Shown here piece after piece: positions 38,001 to 50,000 of a stretch of DNA of 64,000 nucleotides. This DNA comes from Dryococelus australis (Eukaryota > Arthropoda > Insecta > Phasmatodea > Phasmatidae). The stretch covers positions 13,246,709-13,310,708 of the forward strand of contig CM057003.1 of NCBI GenBank assembly GCA_029891345.1. Reading direction: 5' to 3'. A program made the translations under genes and the position numbers. The notes below the pieces were generated by a model. It was not told the origin of the DNA. It searched no databases and saw only the letters and a list, made by a program, of their open reading frames with translations. Numbering within the stretch: the stretch's first letter is position 1; each line of letters begins with the position of its first letter.

Positions 38001-41000
38001 AATGTAACCAAATATAGTATACTTTTATGTTAACATAGGTATCAAACGCATGTGATAATGACCAGAGACATTATTTAAGGGGTGATTTTTCAAAGTTTCT
38101 ATTAAAAAATTGTGAAGATACCGCAATTTATACCATTCGGTCCTCGACTGTAGTACATTTTATTTTGGTAGGTAAATACTGTAATAGGGACACATTAATA
38201 GTTTTGTTAAAAAATATGTTATCTCTGTCATGGTGCAAAGAAGCTCATACACGAGGTAGGCGACCACTTTGAAGTCAGTTTGTATTGGATACTGGATTAG
38301 AGTGTACATCCATGTGTCTGGCTGTATTTCAAGTCTATTCAAGTCTGATTGGCTATAGTGATGCCTTAATGTGTTTGGGTATGTCATGGTTAAATGTTTG
38401 GTTCTTCTAAAGGTTATTTACAATAAAGTGAGCACTTTTGAAAACCCACCCATTTGGAGTAATCTTTACTAACATTATAGAGGTAATGTGAGTTTGTTTA
38501 TTTGTTTGTGTCTTGGGTAATCTCGGAAGCTACACGGCCGATGCTTATAATTCTTTCACTATTAGAAAGCTGCATTCTTCCAGATGGTCATAGGCTATGT
38601 TTAATTGTAAAAAAAAGGTCCTTGAGAAATGTCAAAATTTGTAAACCAAGTTGGAGAAAAATGAGCTACGGCATCTTTCTAAGCATGCTGTAGTAAAACT
38701 ACAGAGTCGATTCTTATAATTATTTCGCTGTTAGAAAGCTACATTCTTCCAGATGCACATAGTCATATATCAAATGGGGCCAAAGAGGATCAGTGGATAG
38801 AGTAATGCCAAGTGGGGTCGCAGTGGCCCAGTGGCTAGAGCGATCCCAAGTGGGGCCGCACTGGCGCAGTGGATCTTATTATTATAAATTTGCAAGTTGT
38901 CACAAGTGGTCGCAGTTAGTTACGGGTAGTCACAGGTAGTTGCTGGTAGTCACAGGTAGTTGCTGGTAGTCACAGGTAGTTGCTGGTAGTTACAAATATA
39001 TAGGTATGTATTTTAATAACTCCATAAAACCTGAGCGAAGCGATGTCGGGCTGCTAGTGGTCAATCAATTAATTTTATTTTAGTCACAGATGTTAACTTA
39101 GAGTGCGGTGGAATATACACACTGTGTTTATTACTTACATGGCAATATTTATTTTAAAAGATGGTTGAAGGTTAAAAAATGGTTGTAAGGAAAAGTAACT
39201 AGGGTCTCAAACGTGCTCACTTTACAGTGAACAGCCTATACATATAATTATTTGTATATCGGAATGTTCTGTGCTACATGCAAATTACAGCTTAACTTAT
39301 ATTTCTATGTATACTTTGATTTTTTTGCAGTAACAAAACTTACACTATTACTTTCTTGCAAACATAAAACTGAATACTTTTTCTTACTATGCAGATAATA
39401 TTAAATGTTGATGACTGATTAAATTGTGTATGGCAATTTTTGTGTTATTTGTTTTGACAAATTGTCTAATATGATACAGTTTTACCCCTTAAGTTGATAA
39501 ATAGATAAGCTTTGTCTACGAAAAAGGTGATAATTTAGCTGTGTGTGTTTTGGTTTGTTGTATTACAAATGAATGGATAATAGAGTATAATACTGCAATC
39601 TGTTTTGACAGTACTATATGTTTTGTTGCAGGATCAGCAAGCTACTTCGTAATCAGAAGATTCAGGGTAATATTTTACAACGTGACTTGGAGGAACAGTT
39701 GGACCTGATCATTGATGCCAATGATACAATACTTGAGCATGTGGTGAGTGTTATTGTACATTTAGTACGGGTGTAACTATCCACAAGTAATATGCTCACT
39801 ACATACTAATGTAAATGTTGTTACTTGTTTTTATCTCGTATATGAAATTTGAGGCCAAGCAAGTGGTGAGTGAGGAAGTCAACTGTACAGTTCACAAGTT
39901 TTGAGACCTTGAATAAGCAAGATGACTGCAGGCAGGCTGTTAACCATTTTTGACTGAGTTTGGCCGCATGACGTCCGGCCGAACGGAATGCAAAACAACA
40001 CTGAGTTTCATTTCAAACACCAGAGTTCACCATTGGGCAATTTGGCAGTGCACACAGTAAACAAATAAAAAGCCAGTTCGTTGGGGGCAGTGAAAATAAC
40101 CACAAGCACACAAAGTTAATCCAACAAAAAACTAAGAAAAAGAGAACTGTTTGCAAATAACTGTGCCCTGACACACAACCTAACATACCACCCACAAAAA
40201 TTTTCAATTTTCCACACTACTAAGTCAATCAATGCGCACAAATTTCAGTCAATTTGTAAGGCGATACAGCTTGACCACAGGTCTTGTAACCTGTCCCTGG
40301 TGCAGGTTGATAGTCGCTACCCTAGGCACACCATCGCTGCCAGAGTGCAGCATGCTGACCCGTCCCAGTTGCCACTTGAGCGGACGAAGGTTATCCTCCT
40401 TCAGTAGCACCAGGTCGTCCACCTTGAGCTTACCACGACTCAGGGCCTACCTTCCACGTGGCTGCAGGGTGTGCAGATACTCCTTGCACCTCTGTTGCCA
40501 GAAGTGCTGTGCTGCACTAGCTGTCTGTAAAATTGTCACATGGAGGAGCAGTCATTGATGAACCAATAAGAAAGTGTGCAAGGGTAAGGGCTTCTAGATC
40601 ATTCAGGTCTGTGGAAAGTGCGCACAGGGGTCGTGAGTTCAGCACTGCTTCAATTTGAGTACAGATAGTAGTCAGCTCTTCAAATGTGAGGACCCGCTGG
40701 CCAACAATTCATTTCAGGTGATACTTTGTTGACTTTATATCAGCTTTCCATAATCCCCCAAAACGTGGTGCAGATGGAGGGTTGAAATGCCACTGTGTTC
40801 CTTTTTCAGCCAAGCTGTCTGCAATTTCGTGTCTATGTATTTATGCAACTCAGTGACTTACACCCACAAAGTTGGTGCCACAGTCTGTATAGATGTCCTT
40901 GCACAATCCTCGTCTGGACTTGAACCTATAGAAAGCATTGAGAAAGGCATTTTTACTGAGAGTAGTCACAAGTTTTAGGTGAACTGCTTTATTATTCATG

Positions 41001-44000
41001 TACCATTTATAGTACAAGAATATACATACTGTGTCAATAAATATTTTATTTTAACAAACTCTTGGTTCACACATGATACATATGGTCTCCGATAGATAAC
41101 AAATTAAAAGGGAGTTGTGGTTTTACAGCAGTTCACAATTATCATAATCAAGATACCTTGATAAAATTCAGCTCGGAATATTCAAAACTTTGTACTGTAT
41201 TTAGAGCTGATTTTAATTGCATTTCCATGTGGTACACACATTTTAATACCATTTAAGGGCTAGGAAAGTACTCTAATATCTTTAATTATTTCCCTCATAC
41301 ATCAATACACACTCGTTAATAAGCAAGCCAGCTATCAGGAATTTATGTTTAAATGAAATCATTGCTTTTATTCTCATATCAGAATTACTTAAAATATTTT
41401 CGGTTTAACACATAAGGGTGCTGTAATATACATGCACCTTCACACTTAGATTGGGGCTGCAAGTTTATAAAATACACATATAAATTACATAAAATATTCT
41501 AACCACTAAACTCAGGGTCGTAATATTATTGACTAGATAATCTGAATACTTATTTACTCAGAATAAACCCTATATCACAGGTCATTAACCAAAAACTATT
41601 CATGACTAGAATTGTTTACAAGTGGTTAACACCTTTGATTACCAAAGTGTATTGCATAAAAAATATAAGAAAAAAACTGCAAACATTTAATAGCAGGCTG
41701 TAAATATGCATATATAAATCCCCATTTGAATGGTTTCACATTAATCAGTTTGAATATATTTTTTTTAGCACACCGTGCCAGAGGCGATGCAGTTTGATTG
41801 ACCAAAGTATTTACAACCTGGCAATAATTCAGAACACCGTACACTGTATCTGTTACGTATCCAGATGTCGAACCATTTTACCTTTGATGCAGAAAGCGCT
41901 AATATATACGCAGAAAGCCCTAATATATAAAATATTCTCAACATGAGAAGCTTACAGTGATTATTTCAATCAATATACCACATGTATCGTGTACTATGAA
42001 TTCTTTATATTGATTAAAAGGCAGTCTTAAAAAATTGGTTATAATAAACGCAATACATAAAGTTGCACTTGGTTTTCACCAACTTTGTATACGCCACACA
42101 GTTTTCTTAATTTACACGCAATTGTAAAAGACACAAGAAATATTCCCAAAGGCTGATTAAACCTTGCCAATTAAAATGTACAATAAACGTGGCGTTAAGA
42201 AAACTCTTCTGAACCAGCAACCACTAAGAACTTGACACTGCTGCGTTACGAAAAACTGCAAACTCACAAACCTTAATGTCATTCATGACCATGTGAGACC
42301 AAAATGCTATTGTGAATATTACTTTTGTACATTATAAGAAAGGGAAGAAATTGAATCAAGCAAGTCGTGGCGTCGTGCAGATCTGTTTGAAACAAGAACA
42401 CATCTAACCAGCATTTCCAACAAGGGGAACAGGGCACAGTTAGGTTTAATTCCAAACCAAATTTTTTACAACTGCTGCCACCGAAACATAATTTAGACTA
42501 ACTAGCCACTGAATCACCCTAACATTTATGGCCAATAAGCCATTGATATCCAACTGTCAGCTAACACTTGCATCACACCACGACTTACCTTTAACTGTGG
42601 TTGCAATCATGGCGCATAGGCTCTATAACACAGATAGAAATGCATTGGGTGTAGCTCAGACCCAGCACACATGCTGGTAAAATAAACCCAATGCATACAT
42701 CGTCGAGGCAGTGGAGGCTATAGGCTGATGGCCAAGAAGTTAAACCAGACTAAATGATGAACTGAATCAGAAGGGCAAAACTAGGCATGCATGGCGTTAT
42801 ATAATTCCACAAACCCCTTATGATGCAAGCAGAGGAGGGGGAGGAAGGAGAGGGTAGCCAAGGAAACTGAAAGGGGACACAAAGTCGGCATGGAGATGGT
42901 CAATTCACATGAAGCCAGGAAGTCTCTCACATGAAGACAAGAAAGTTTTTAAATGTGACAGTAGTGCCCACAGCACACTTAGACAGACAAACACAAATAT
43001 ACCTTTGTCACTTAAACATTGCGAAGGTTAGATGCCTTGAGTTGATTGCAAATGGACCTCCAAAATCAATACAGACAGCAAGGAAAGGTGTGGCTGACCG
43101 TACTTTCCTGGTGGGAAGATTCCCCATAACAGGCTTTGTTGGAATAGCACTGAATTGAAAATATTGTATGCAATTGAACACTCTTGCCTTCACAGCATTG
43201 GTGCCAGTGTGTAGGGCTGAGGTATGGTAGAAGTCAATCACCAGGTTCTTAACATGACTGTTCTTAGGCTGCAGCACTCGTTTTGTGCTGAAACTGACAT
43301 TGAACTTCTGTAAGCATCCTCCCACATACACACAATTCTCTCTGAATCAAAGAGTGGGCATAGTCTTCTAAGACTGGATATACACGGTAAAGTGAGCACT
43401 TTTTGAAGCCCTCTCATTTACAATAATGGTCAAAGAATATATTTTATTGTAGCCTTTTACGTTAATTTCCGAGTGCGATTAAATATACACACTGTGTTAT
43501 TACTTGCATAGCAATATTTATTTTAAAAAGTGGTGGAAATTTATAAAATGGCCAATAAGAAAAAAGTAACTAGGGCCTCAAAAGTACTCACTTTACCGTG
43601 AACAGCCTATACCTACACCTTCCCTTGGCTAATGAGTTCTCTGTCATCCTTAAATGAGTTTTGCTGAACTTGCTTCAAACAGAGCCCTCTTGAATGCTCC
43701 AACTTTACTTTGCTTAGTGGTCCGACATGTCGTATATCAGCCGACATCTTTAGGTTCGTAATAAATCTAACTACATAGGCCACGACTCTCTGAACCTTGG
43801 ACCAGGAGGAGAACTTCTCAATACAATCCTGAATACTGAGGCCTTGAAATTGATATACAAATGAAATGACACTCGTAACCTTCATCTCCACTTCACGTTC
43901 TTGTTGGTGTGGTGCAGGGTCCTCATTCGGCCAGCAACTCTCATATGATGTCAACCATTCCGGTACTTGCCACCATTGCACATGCCCAACAAGATCACTA

Positions 44001-47000
44001 GGTGTCGAGCCCCTGGAAACACAGTCAGCAGGATTGTCTTGTGATTGAATATATCACCGGTGAATTGCGACTTTACTTTCCTAAATGTGTGCTACCCTGT
44101 TTGCCACAAAGATCTTCAGTGTGTGCTTAGTCGTCCTGATCCATGCTAAAGTAACTTTTGGATCACACCATGCTGTGATCCTGGAGGTGCCTCAAGGCTT
44201 GGGTCTGCTCACTATGGTTGAGTTTAGCTATATAGGTGATGAGAGCAGGGTATAGCTTGTGTAGACGACCAGAGGCAAGTAAGGACAACTCCACTCTCTC
44301 CTTCAGACCCCGCCTTCTAGAGTAGGTTATCAGGATGCACAAATACCCTCCCCGTTCGAGAGAAGGAAGTCAGGCTCCTTGTATACCAGATTAGGTGTTG
44401 GACTACATGAGGGCCGTAGATTGTGTGGACACCCTATTCCAGTAACTGGAGTGGATGCGCAGTACCCACTGAAAGTCAGGCAGCACAGTCTCGAGTCTTA
44501 CATGTGGGTGTTGCCCTGACCAAATCTTCCCAACTCATGGGATGCCGCCTTTCCTGGCACTGATGTGAAGTAGAAAGACTGACGAACACCAAGTCGACAA
44601 ACTGGTGCAGGGTCAGTGTACCTGTGTTGGCACCTCTGTTCTATCTACGCTGTAAACAGAAAGGATGGGCGTTCTAGATGCTTGTGGGTAAAACTGAGTG
44701 TTTGGCTCGTAAGTGTAACCTTCGGATCACCTGCGTTTCCTTCCCGTGAGGAGTCAACTAGGAGCAAGGTGCTAAGTCTACAGGAATCCTGTACTCAAGA
44801 TTGAGCTGGCGCCCGTGTATTTCCATTTGATGGGAAATACACATGATGACGTACTCTAACTCCTGCATCGGCACAAGCTATTGCCGGGAAGCTTAAGAAC
44901 TGGAAATCTGGTAGAGGCAACCGGTAGAAAACTAGCTGGAGTAAGGGGTGCATAGCGCTGTGTGAACAACTATGCAATTTCCCTCTTCATTGTTGCCTGT
45001 GTTCCCGCATGTCTCGACGTAACTCTCATATACAGACATGATGCTTGGACAACTAAGTTGGGATAGCACGGGATTAGTTTTAAGAAGGACTGTAAGGGCA
45101 GGATTCCCTTTATCTGACACATCTGTGCAGAATACAGAGGTAGGTTAGCAGGGTTCGTCGCAAAGAGAGAGACTTGACTAACGCTGAGGTCGAGTGGTCA
45201 GACTACATGTAAAGGGGCTTAACTAGTGAACAGTTCTGAGCAGCAAGTGCTGGAAGACTGAAACGTAGAAAGGTGCAGGCTGGTCAGTGTTCGAGCAACG
45301 AGTGCTAGATGACTGAAGACTGGTGTCGCAGGCTGGTCAATGTCCTGGAGGCTAGCACTGTGGACGACTGAAGAATGGCCATGAGTCAAAAACTGTACCT
45401 CCTTTTATACTCCTTCGGGCCGCTGTCCGATGCTTATTGGCCGGCATCGTGAGGGTGAGGGTTATTCGCTGAGTGGCGATAGCGAATGCATGACTTACTA
45501 ATGTGACATCACCGGCTGGCTGGAGGATGTGAAACAAAGCCAAACAAAATTCCTGCTGGTAGTGCTATCTAATGGTGGGTAAAATGCAGTGCTTCGGTGG
45601 GCCAATGAATAATACAATCTACACTGTAGATAAAAATTTAATCTCAATTCGGGACAAACTGTAATGCTAACTTTAAAACTCACAAGCAAAACTAAGCATA
45701 GGATGGAGCTGAAGTCGTCTAATCACCATTTTTAAAAATAAGTCACACGTCAGTACTTTGACGGAATACCTTCTGCTGTCGTAATCAATTTCAAAAGGAG
45801 ATGTGCTCTGAGCAACGTAAATGAGGAAGAGTGACAGTTTTCAGTGGTGCTACTAGAGACTTTCCAAGTAAAAGATGTACCCTTGTCTCACTGCAGCCTG
45901 AGCTTCTCAGATATTTGACCCCTGCATAGCCATGATTTGAGGCATCACTGAATCCATGAATTTGATAGGCTACTTTGTTTGCAGGCGATACAAGGCGGGG
46001 AATCCAGATCTGGCTGAGAACTGGAATTGAGAATGCATCAATGATTGCTTTCCACTTAAGGTGTAGCACCTTGATTACTTCCTTATCTTCCTGAGCATTA
46101 ACTGGACACACTCTGTGACACTCTGGTACAGACTCCATTGCGGACCTACAGTTGTTTGCCCATTTCCTTAACTCAAAACATCCCTGCTTAAGTAGGTCAA
46201 TTAGTTCTCTCTGCAAGGTAAGGGCTTCTGAAACTGAGGATGCACCAGTTGATGTCATCTATGAAGACGCATTAGGGTATTTGACCTGTTCATCTATGGC
46301 AAGCCGCTGTAGAGCTCTCATGGCTAAAAAAGGGATAGAAGAGACACGTTACATCACTGTATTGAGTTTGAATGTCTGGATTGGTAGTTGTGGATTCTCT
46401 CGCCACTGAATTACATGATATGGCTTGTCTTCTGAGTGTCCAAATACCTGGCGGTAAATCTTACAGGTATCTGTGGTAAATACTACTGGATGGAGACAGA
46501 AATTAGTTATGATTTCAACTAGATCCCTTTGTAGTTTTGGCCTGGCTATTAGCACACATTATTGAGTGTGTTACCAGATGTAGTAGGAGCAGAGACATCA
46601 AATACATCCCATAACTTTGTTGTTGAGCTTCTTTCCTTAATGGCATAATGATGAGGAACGTAATAGACTGTCTGTGACTAAGGAACTGTCTCCAAGTAGT
46701 GCATGTGACCCAATGCCTCGTATTCCTTCAGGAATGCATTATAATCACTTTTTATTTCTGGCTTGCTTCTGAGACGACATTCTAAACGGTGTAGCCTTGT
46801 TACTACCTGAAGATCATGAGGATGCTTGAAGGGGAGTCACATATCGTCCTTCAGGAGTACGGCTCTTGAGTCTGAACAAAGTGGTATTCACGTTCATCCG
46901 CTGGATTAACATGCTTTTCTGCAGGCAATTCCTCACACTCCCAAAACTTTTGTAGGCTGTCTGTGAAACTCGTCTGTGCCATGGTGAAAGATAACACTAT

Positions 47001-50000
47001 TGGTGGCAGCAACTGCTCCATGGTCAATCCTTCCCATAAGAACCCAGCCAAAACAGTATGCGGAGCAGTAGGAAATCTCTGTAGGGCTTGATGCTGCCCA
47101 CCGTGATCTAAGTATGGGTAAATATGTGCTCCCAACAGAATGTAAATTGGCTCAAGAATGTCAAAAGTAGAGTTGTTCTGATACAGATACAAAGTATCAG
47201 TATTGTATCGATCTGGCCGATACTTTAGTATCGGTTGTAGACAATGAAGTTAGGTTATTACCATATTTACTCATGTATAGTGCATACTTTTTTTTTTCCC
47301 CAAAATAAAGGGAAAATTTCTGGGAGTGGTAGCCAAAAATTGTCTGGGAATGTTGAGGGAAGTGGCAGAACCGTCTGTTGTTTCATCTCTCGCTCTTACA
47401 TCATTTCTCTTCCTTCTCTCTCTTTCTCTGTCAGTGACCCTTCAGTTAAGTGTAGGTTGCAACCCCGCTCGCCCCCCCCCCCCCCCAACCTCTAATGTCA
47501 TCCTGTCACGCTGAAAACTAAAGCTGCCACGTGTTTACGCCCCCCCGCCCGCCTTCCTGCCCGGTTCGTAACATCAAGATGTTGCCGGTCGATAATGCGG
47601 CCAAACCCTCTTTATTTTCATGGCAGAGGCTAGCAAACTATGGGGGTTGGGGGGGGGGGAAGGGACAAGGCGACACTTTTTTTTAGAGAAGGGTAGTGTG
47701 ACATTCTAGCAAAAAAAAAGAAAGCCTGTCGCTGCTAAAAAGAGAAAGGAGAAAAAAGAAAAACGAAGCCGGAAGTGTAGAATAGTAGGAGCGAAAGGTT
47801 CTGGGAATCTTTTTATTTTTGTTGTTTGCACCCAAGCTATTTAATTAAAGTATTTTCCAAACATATCACAATCACCACACATTGATGTAAAAAATAATAA
47901 TTTGTTCCATACTTACTAACAGGGCGCTACAAATTTTTGGTGCAATTTTATTTTTAAAAAATTTTTCCATGGTACTTGTTGCAAAAATCATGGAGCGCAT
48001 TATACACGAGTAAATACGGTACTTTCTTTTGACAAAAAAAAACTGTATTTCGGTGTATATGTGCTGCACGTAAAAAAAATAAAATAAAAAAAGAACAAAT
48101 AAATAGCATCCACCAACAATTTTGTGTCGTCCCGAAATTCATATTTAAATAATGTTAACATAACCTTTTATCGTTTATCGCATGTTGCGCTGATCTAAGT
48201 ATATTTCAGGTCCTGTTGCCCAAGATTACCCACAACTATAGTTTTTAAGCTGGTTTTTTTATGCAAACCGCTAGTAACTGGATGTGAAATACGTCACGCG
48301 TGCCGCCATTTATAACTGCTCTGCTGCACGCTGTCTAAATGTCTTGTCTTCTCAACACGTCTGTCGACACTGGCAATGTGTGGCGTGGTGTGAGGCTGGC
48401 TTTCTACTTCATCTCTCTCAAACCTTTCTTTCCGTCTCTCAGTCGTGCACCTTCCTTCCTCCCCTTACATGCCATACACGGTGCCGAGGGGGGAAGTTGT
48501 TGTTGAACAAAAGATAAAACACTTCCTCTCTCTCTCAGCCATGCCTGCTTGGGTTGCCTTCCACACGCCACTTGCTGGCAGCAGAGCAAATAAAGTGCGT
48601 CTGGCAAACGTAATTGTATCAAGATTATGCGCCGCTCAAAATAGTTGCCCCTAACATCACTTGTATTTCAAAGCAAATGGTTTCACCTAAAACTGTTATG
48701 CATAATATTTTAACGAGGAATTATTATTTGAAATTATGTTTTCTTTTGTGTTTAAAGGTCGTTTTTTTCTCATAAGGTTGGTGTTTCATTGTATCTGGCG
48801 TAAAATTAACATGCTTTAAAACTTAATATTTATTTAACTCAAAGGGCAGCATCTTCACAAATAAAAATATATGCCCAAAGCATATACTCTACCACTTGTC
48901 AGCAAAAAATTGTTTGAACATAGAGCGACTTGTATTATAAGTGTTCATTTTCATTAACTTCTTGCGGGGAAATCTGGGATTTATATTAATTAATTTTAAT
49001 AGACACGCGTCTTTGAATACACTGATAATATGTAAGTGCATATTCGACACTTTCTGCCATCTAATAGGTAGGTAAACACTGAGTCGAGTGCAGCATGACA
49101 CAATGACAGGGAAAATCAGAGGACATGGTTTTGAATGATTAGTTATTAAAGACAGTGAAGAAATCAATTATAATTGCATCATTTATGTCTCAAAATTACA
49201 AATTTTCTTTGCAGTAAAATGTTTTTAATAACTTTTAAAGACAGACATTTGCCATGCATGCAAGGTTTCGCCACAGATAGCGGCCTACAGACGTTACACT
49301 GCTCAATCGATAACTTCTCCATGTGCTCTTAGCTGATAGTGCACGTGGGACATTAAACATTTTATATGCATTTGGTGTCATTTTATTTCATTTATTTACA
49401 TTTTCAGAAAGTTTGGAAGTTTTACGTCATCTTGCATTTTTTGTCGGATTACAATCAATTATATACTGTATTTTAAGACGTTATTTTCTTTATTTAAACG
49501 AGCGGAGGAGAAATTATTTTTAATGTATTATTAACTGAAATATTTTTTTTCTAAAATTCAGTGTGAAGGGCATTGGTATCGGAAAACATGGTATCGGAAC
49601 AACTCTAGTCAAAAGTAGGGTCGGACAGTTCCAAACCCTCATATTCTTGCCGCACCTCATAGGGCAACTGTACAGCAGGCAACTCTGATGATGTGTCCTT
49701 CAAAATTATTGCTTCTGTTATAACACTGGGTTCAGTCCTCTTCAAAGGCATTAAGGTGAGTGTCACCTTATCCCTGTTGGCATTCAGAACTGAGTGGACA
49801 AACCCAACTACCGGAACCTGAGCACTGCATCGACGCAATCCCACCCTTTGGACACGCCTTTCTGAAATGAATGACGATTGCATCCCTGCATCTAAAAGAG
49901 CACGAACTTGAACTAAAGCACCATTAGCATCCTTAATGTGAACCGAGACTGTTCCTAACACAACAATACTTGCACAGTCACTGCGATAGGTCGTTGACAC

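Larger units (their letters stand above)
38408..39238. mobile_element. TA-target MITE, copy 4, split by a Helitron
   Basis: Left part 38408-38462 (AATAAAGTGAGCACTTTTG) and right part 39058-39238 (CTCACTTTACAGTGAACAGCCTATA). Compared with copy 5 at 43370-43612, the two halves join at AATAA|TGGTCAA, showing the position of the inserted Helitron. Confidence 0.85.

Noticed and set aside
39860..39880. GCCAAGCAAGTG|GTGAGT as a mini-exon in EXOSC10 intron 3
   Set aside because: It resembles the end of exon 4 (GCTAAGCAGGCG|GTGAGG) but no acceptor with a pyrimidine tract precedes it, and exon 3 joins exon 4 cleanly without it.
42645..42700. Possible tRNA or small structured RNA gene (TGTAGCTCAGACC)
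   Set aside because: There is no box B or cloverleaf; the pairing is a simple hairpin within an unidentified insert.
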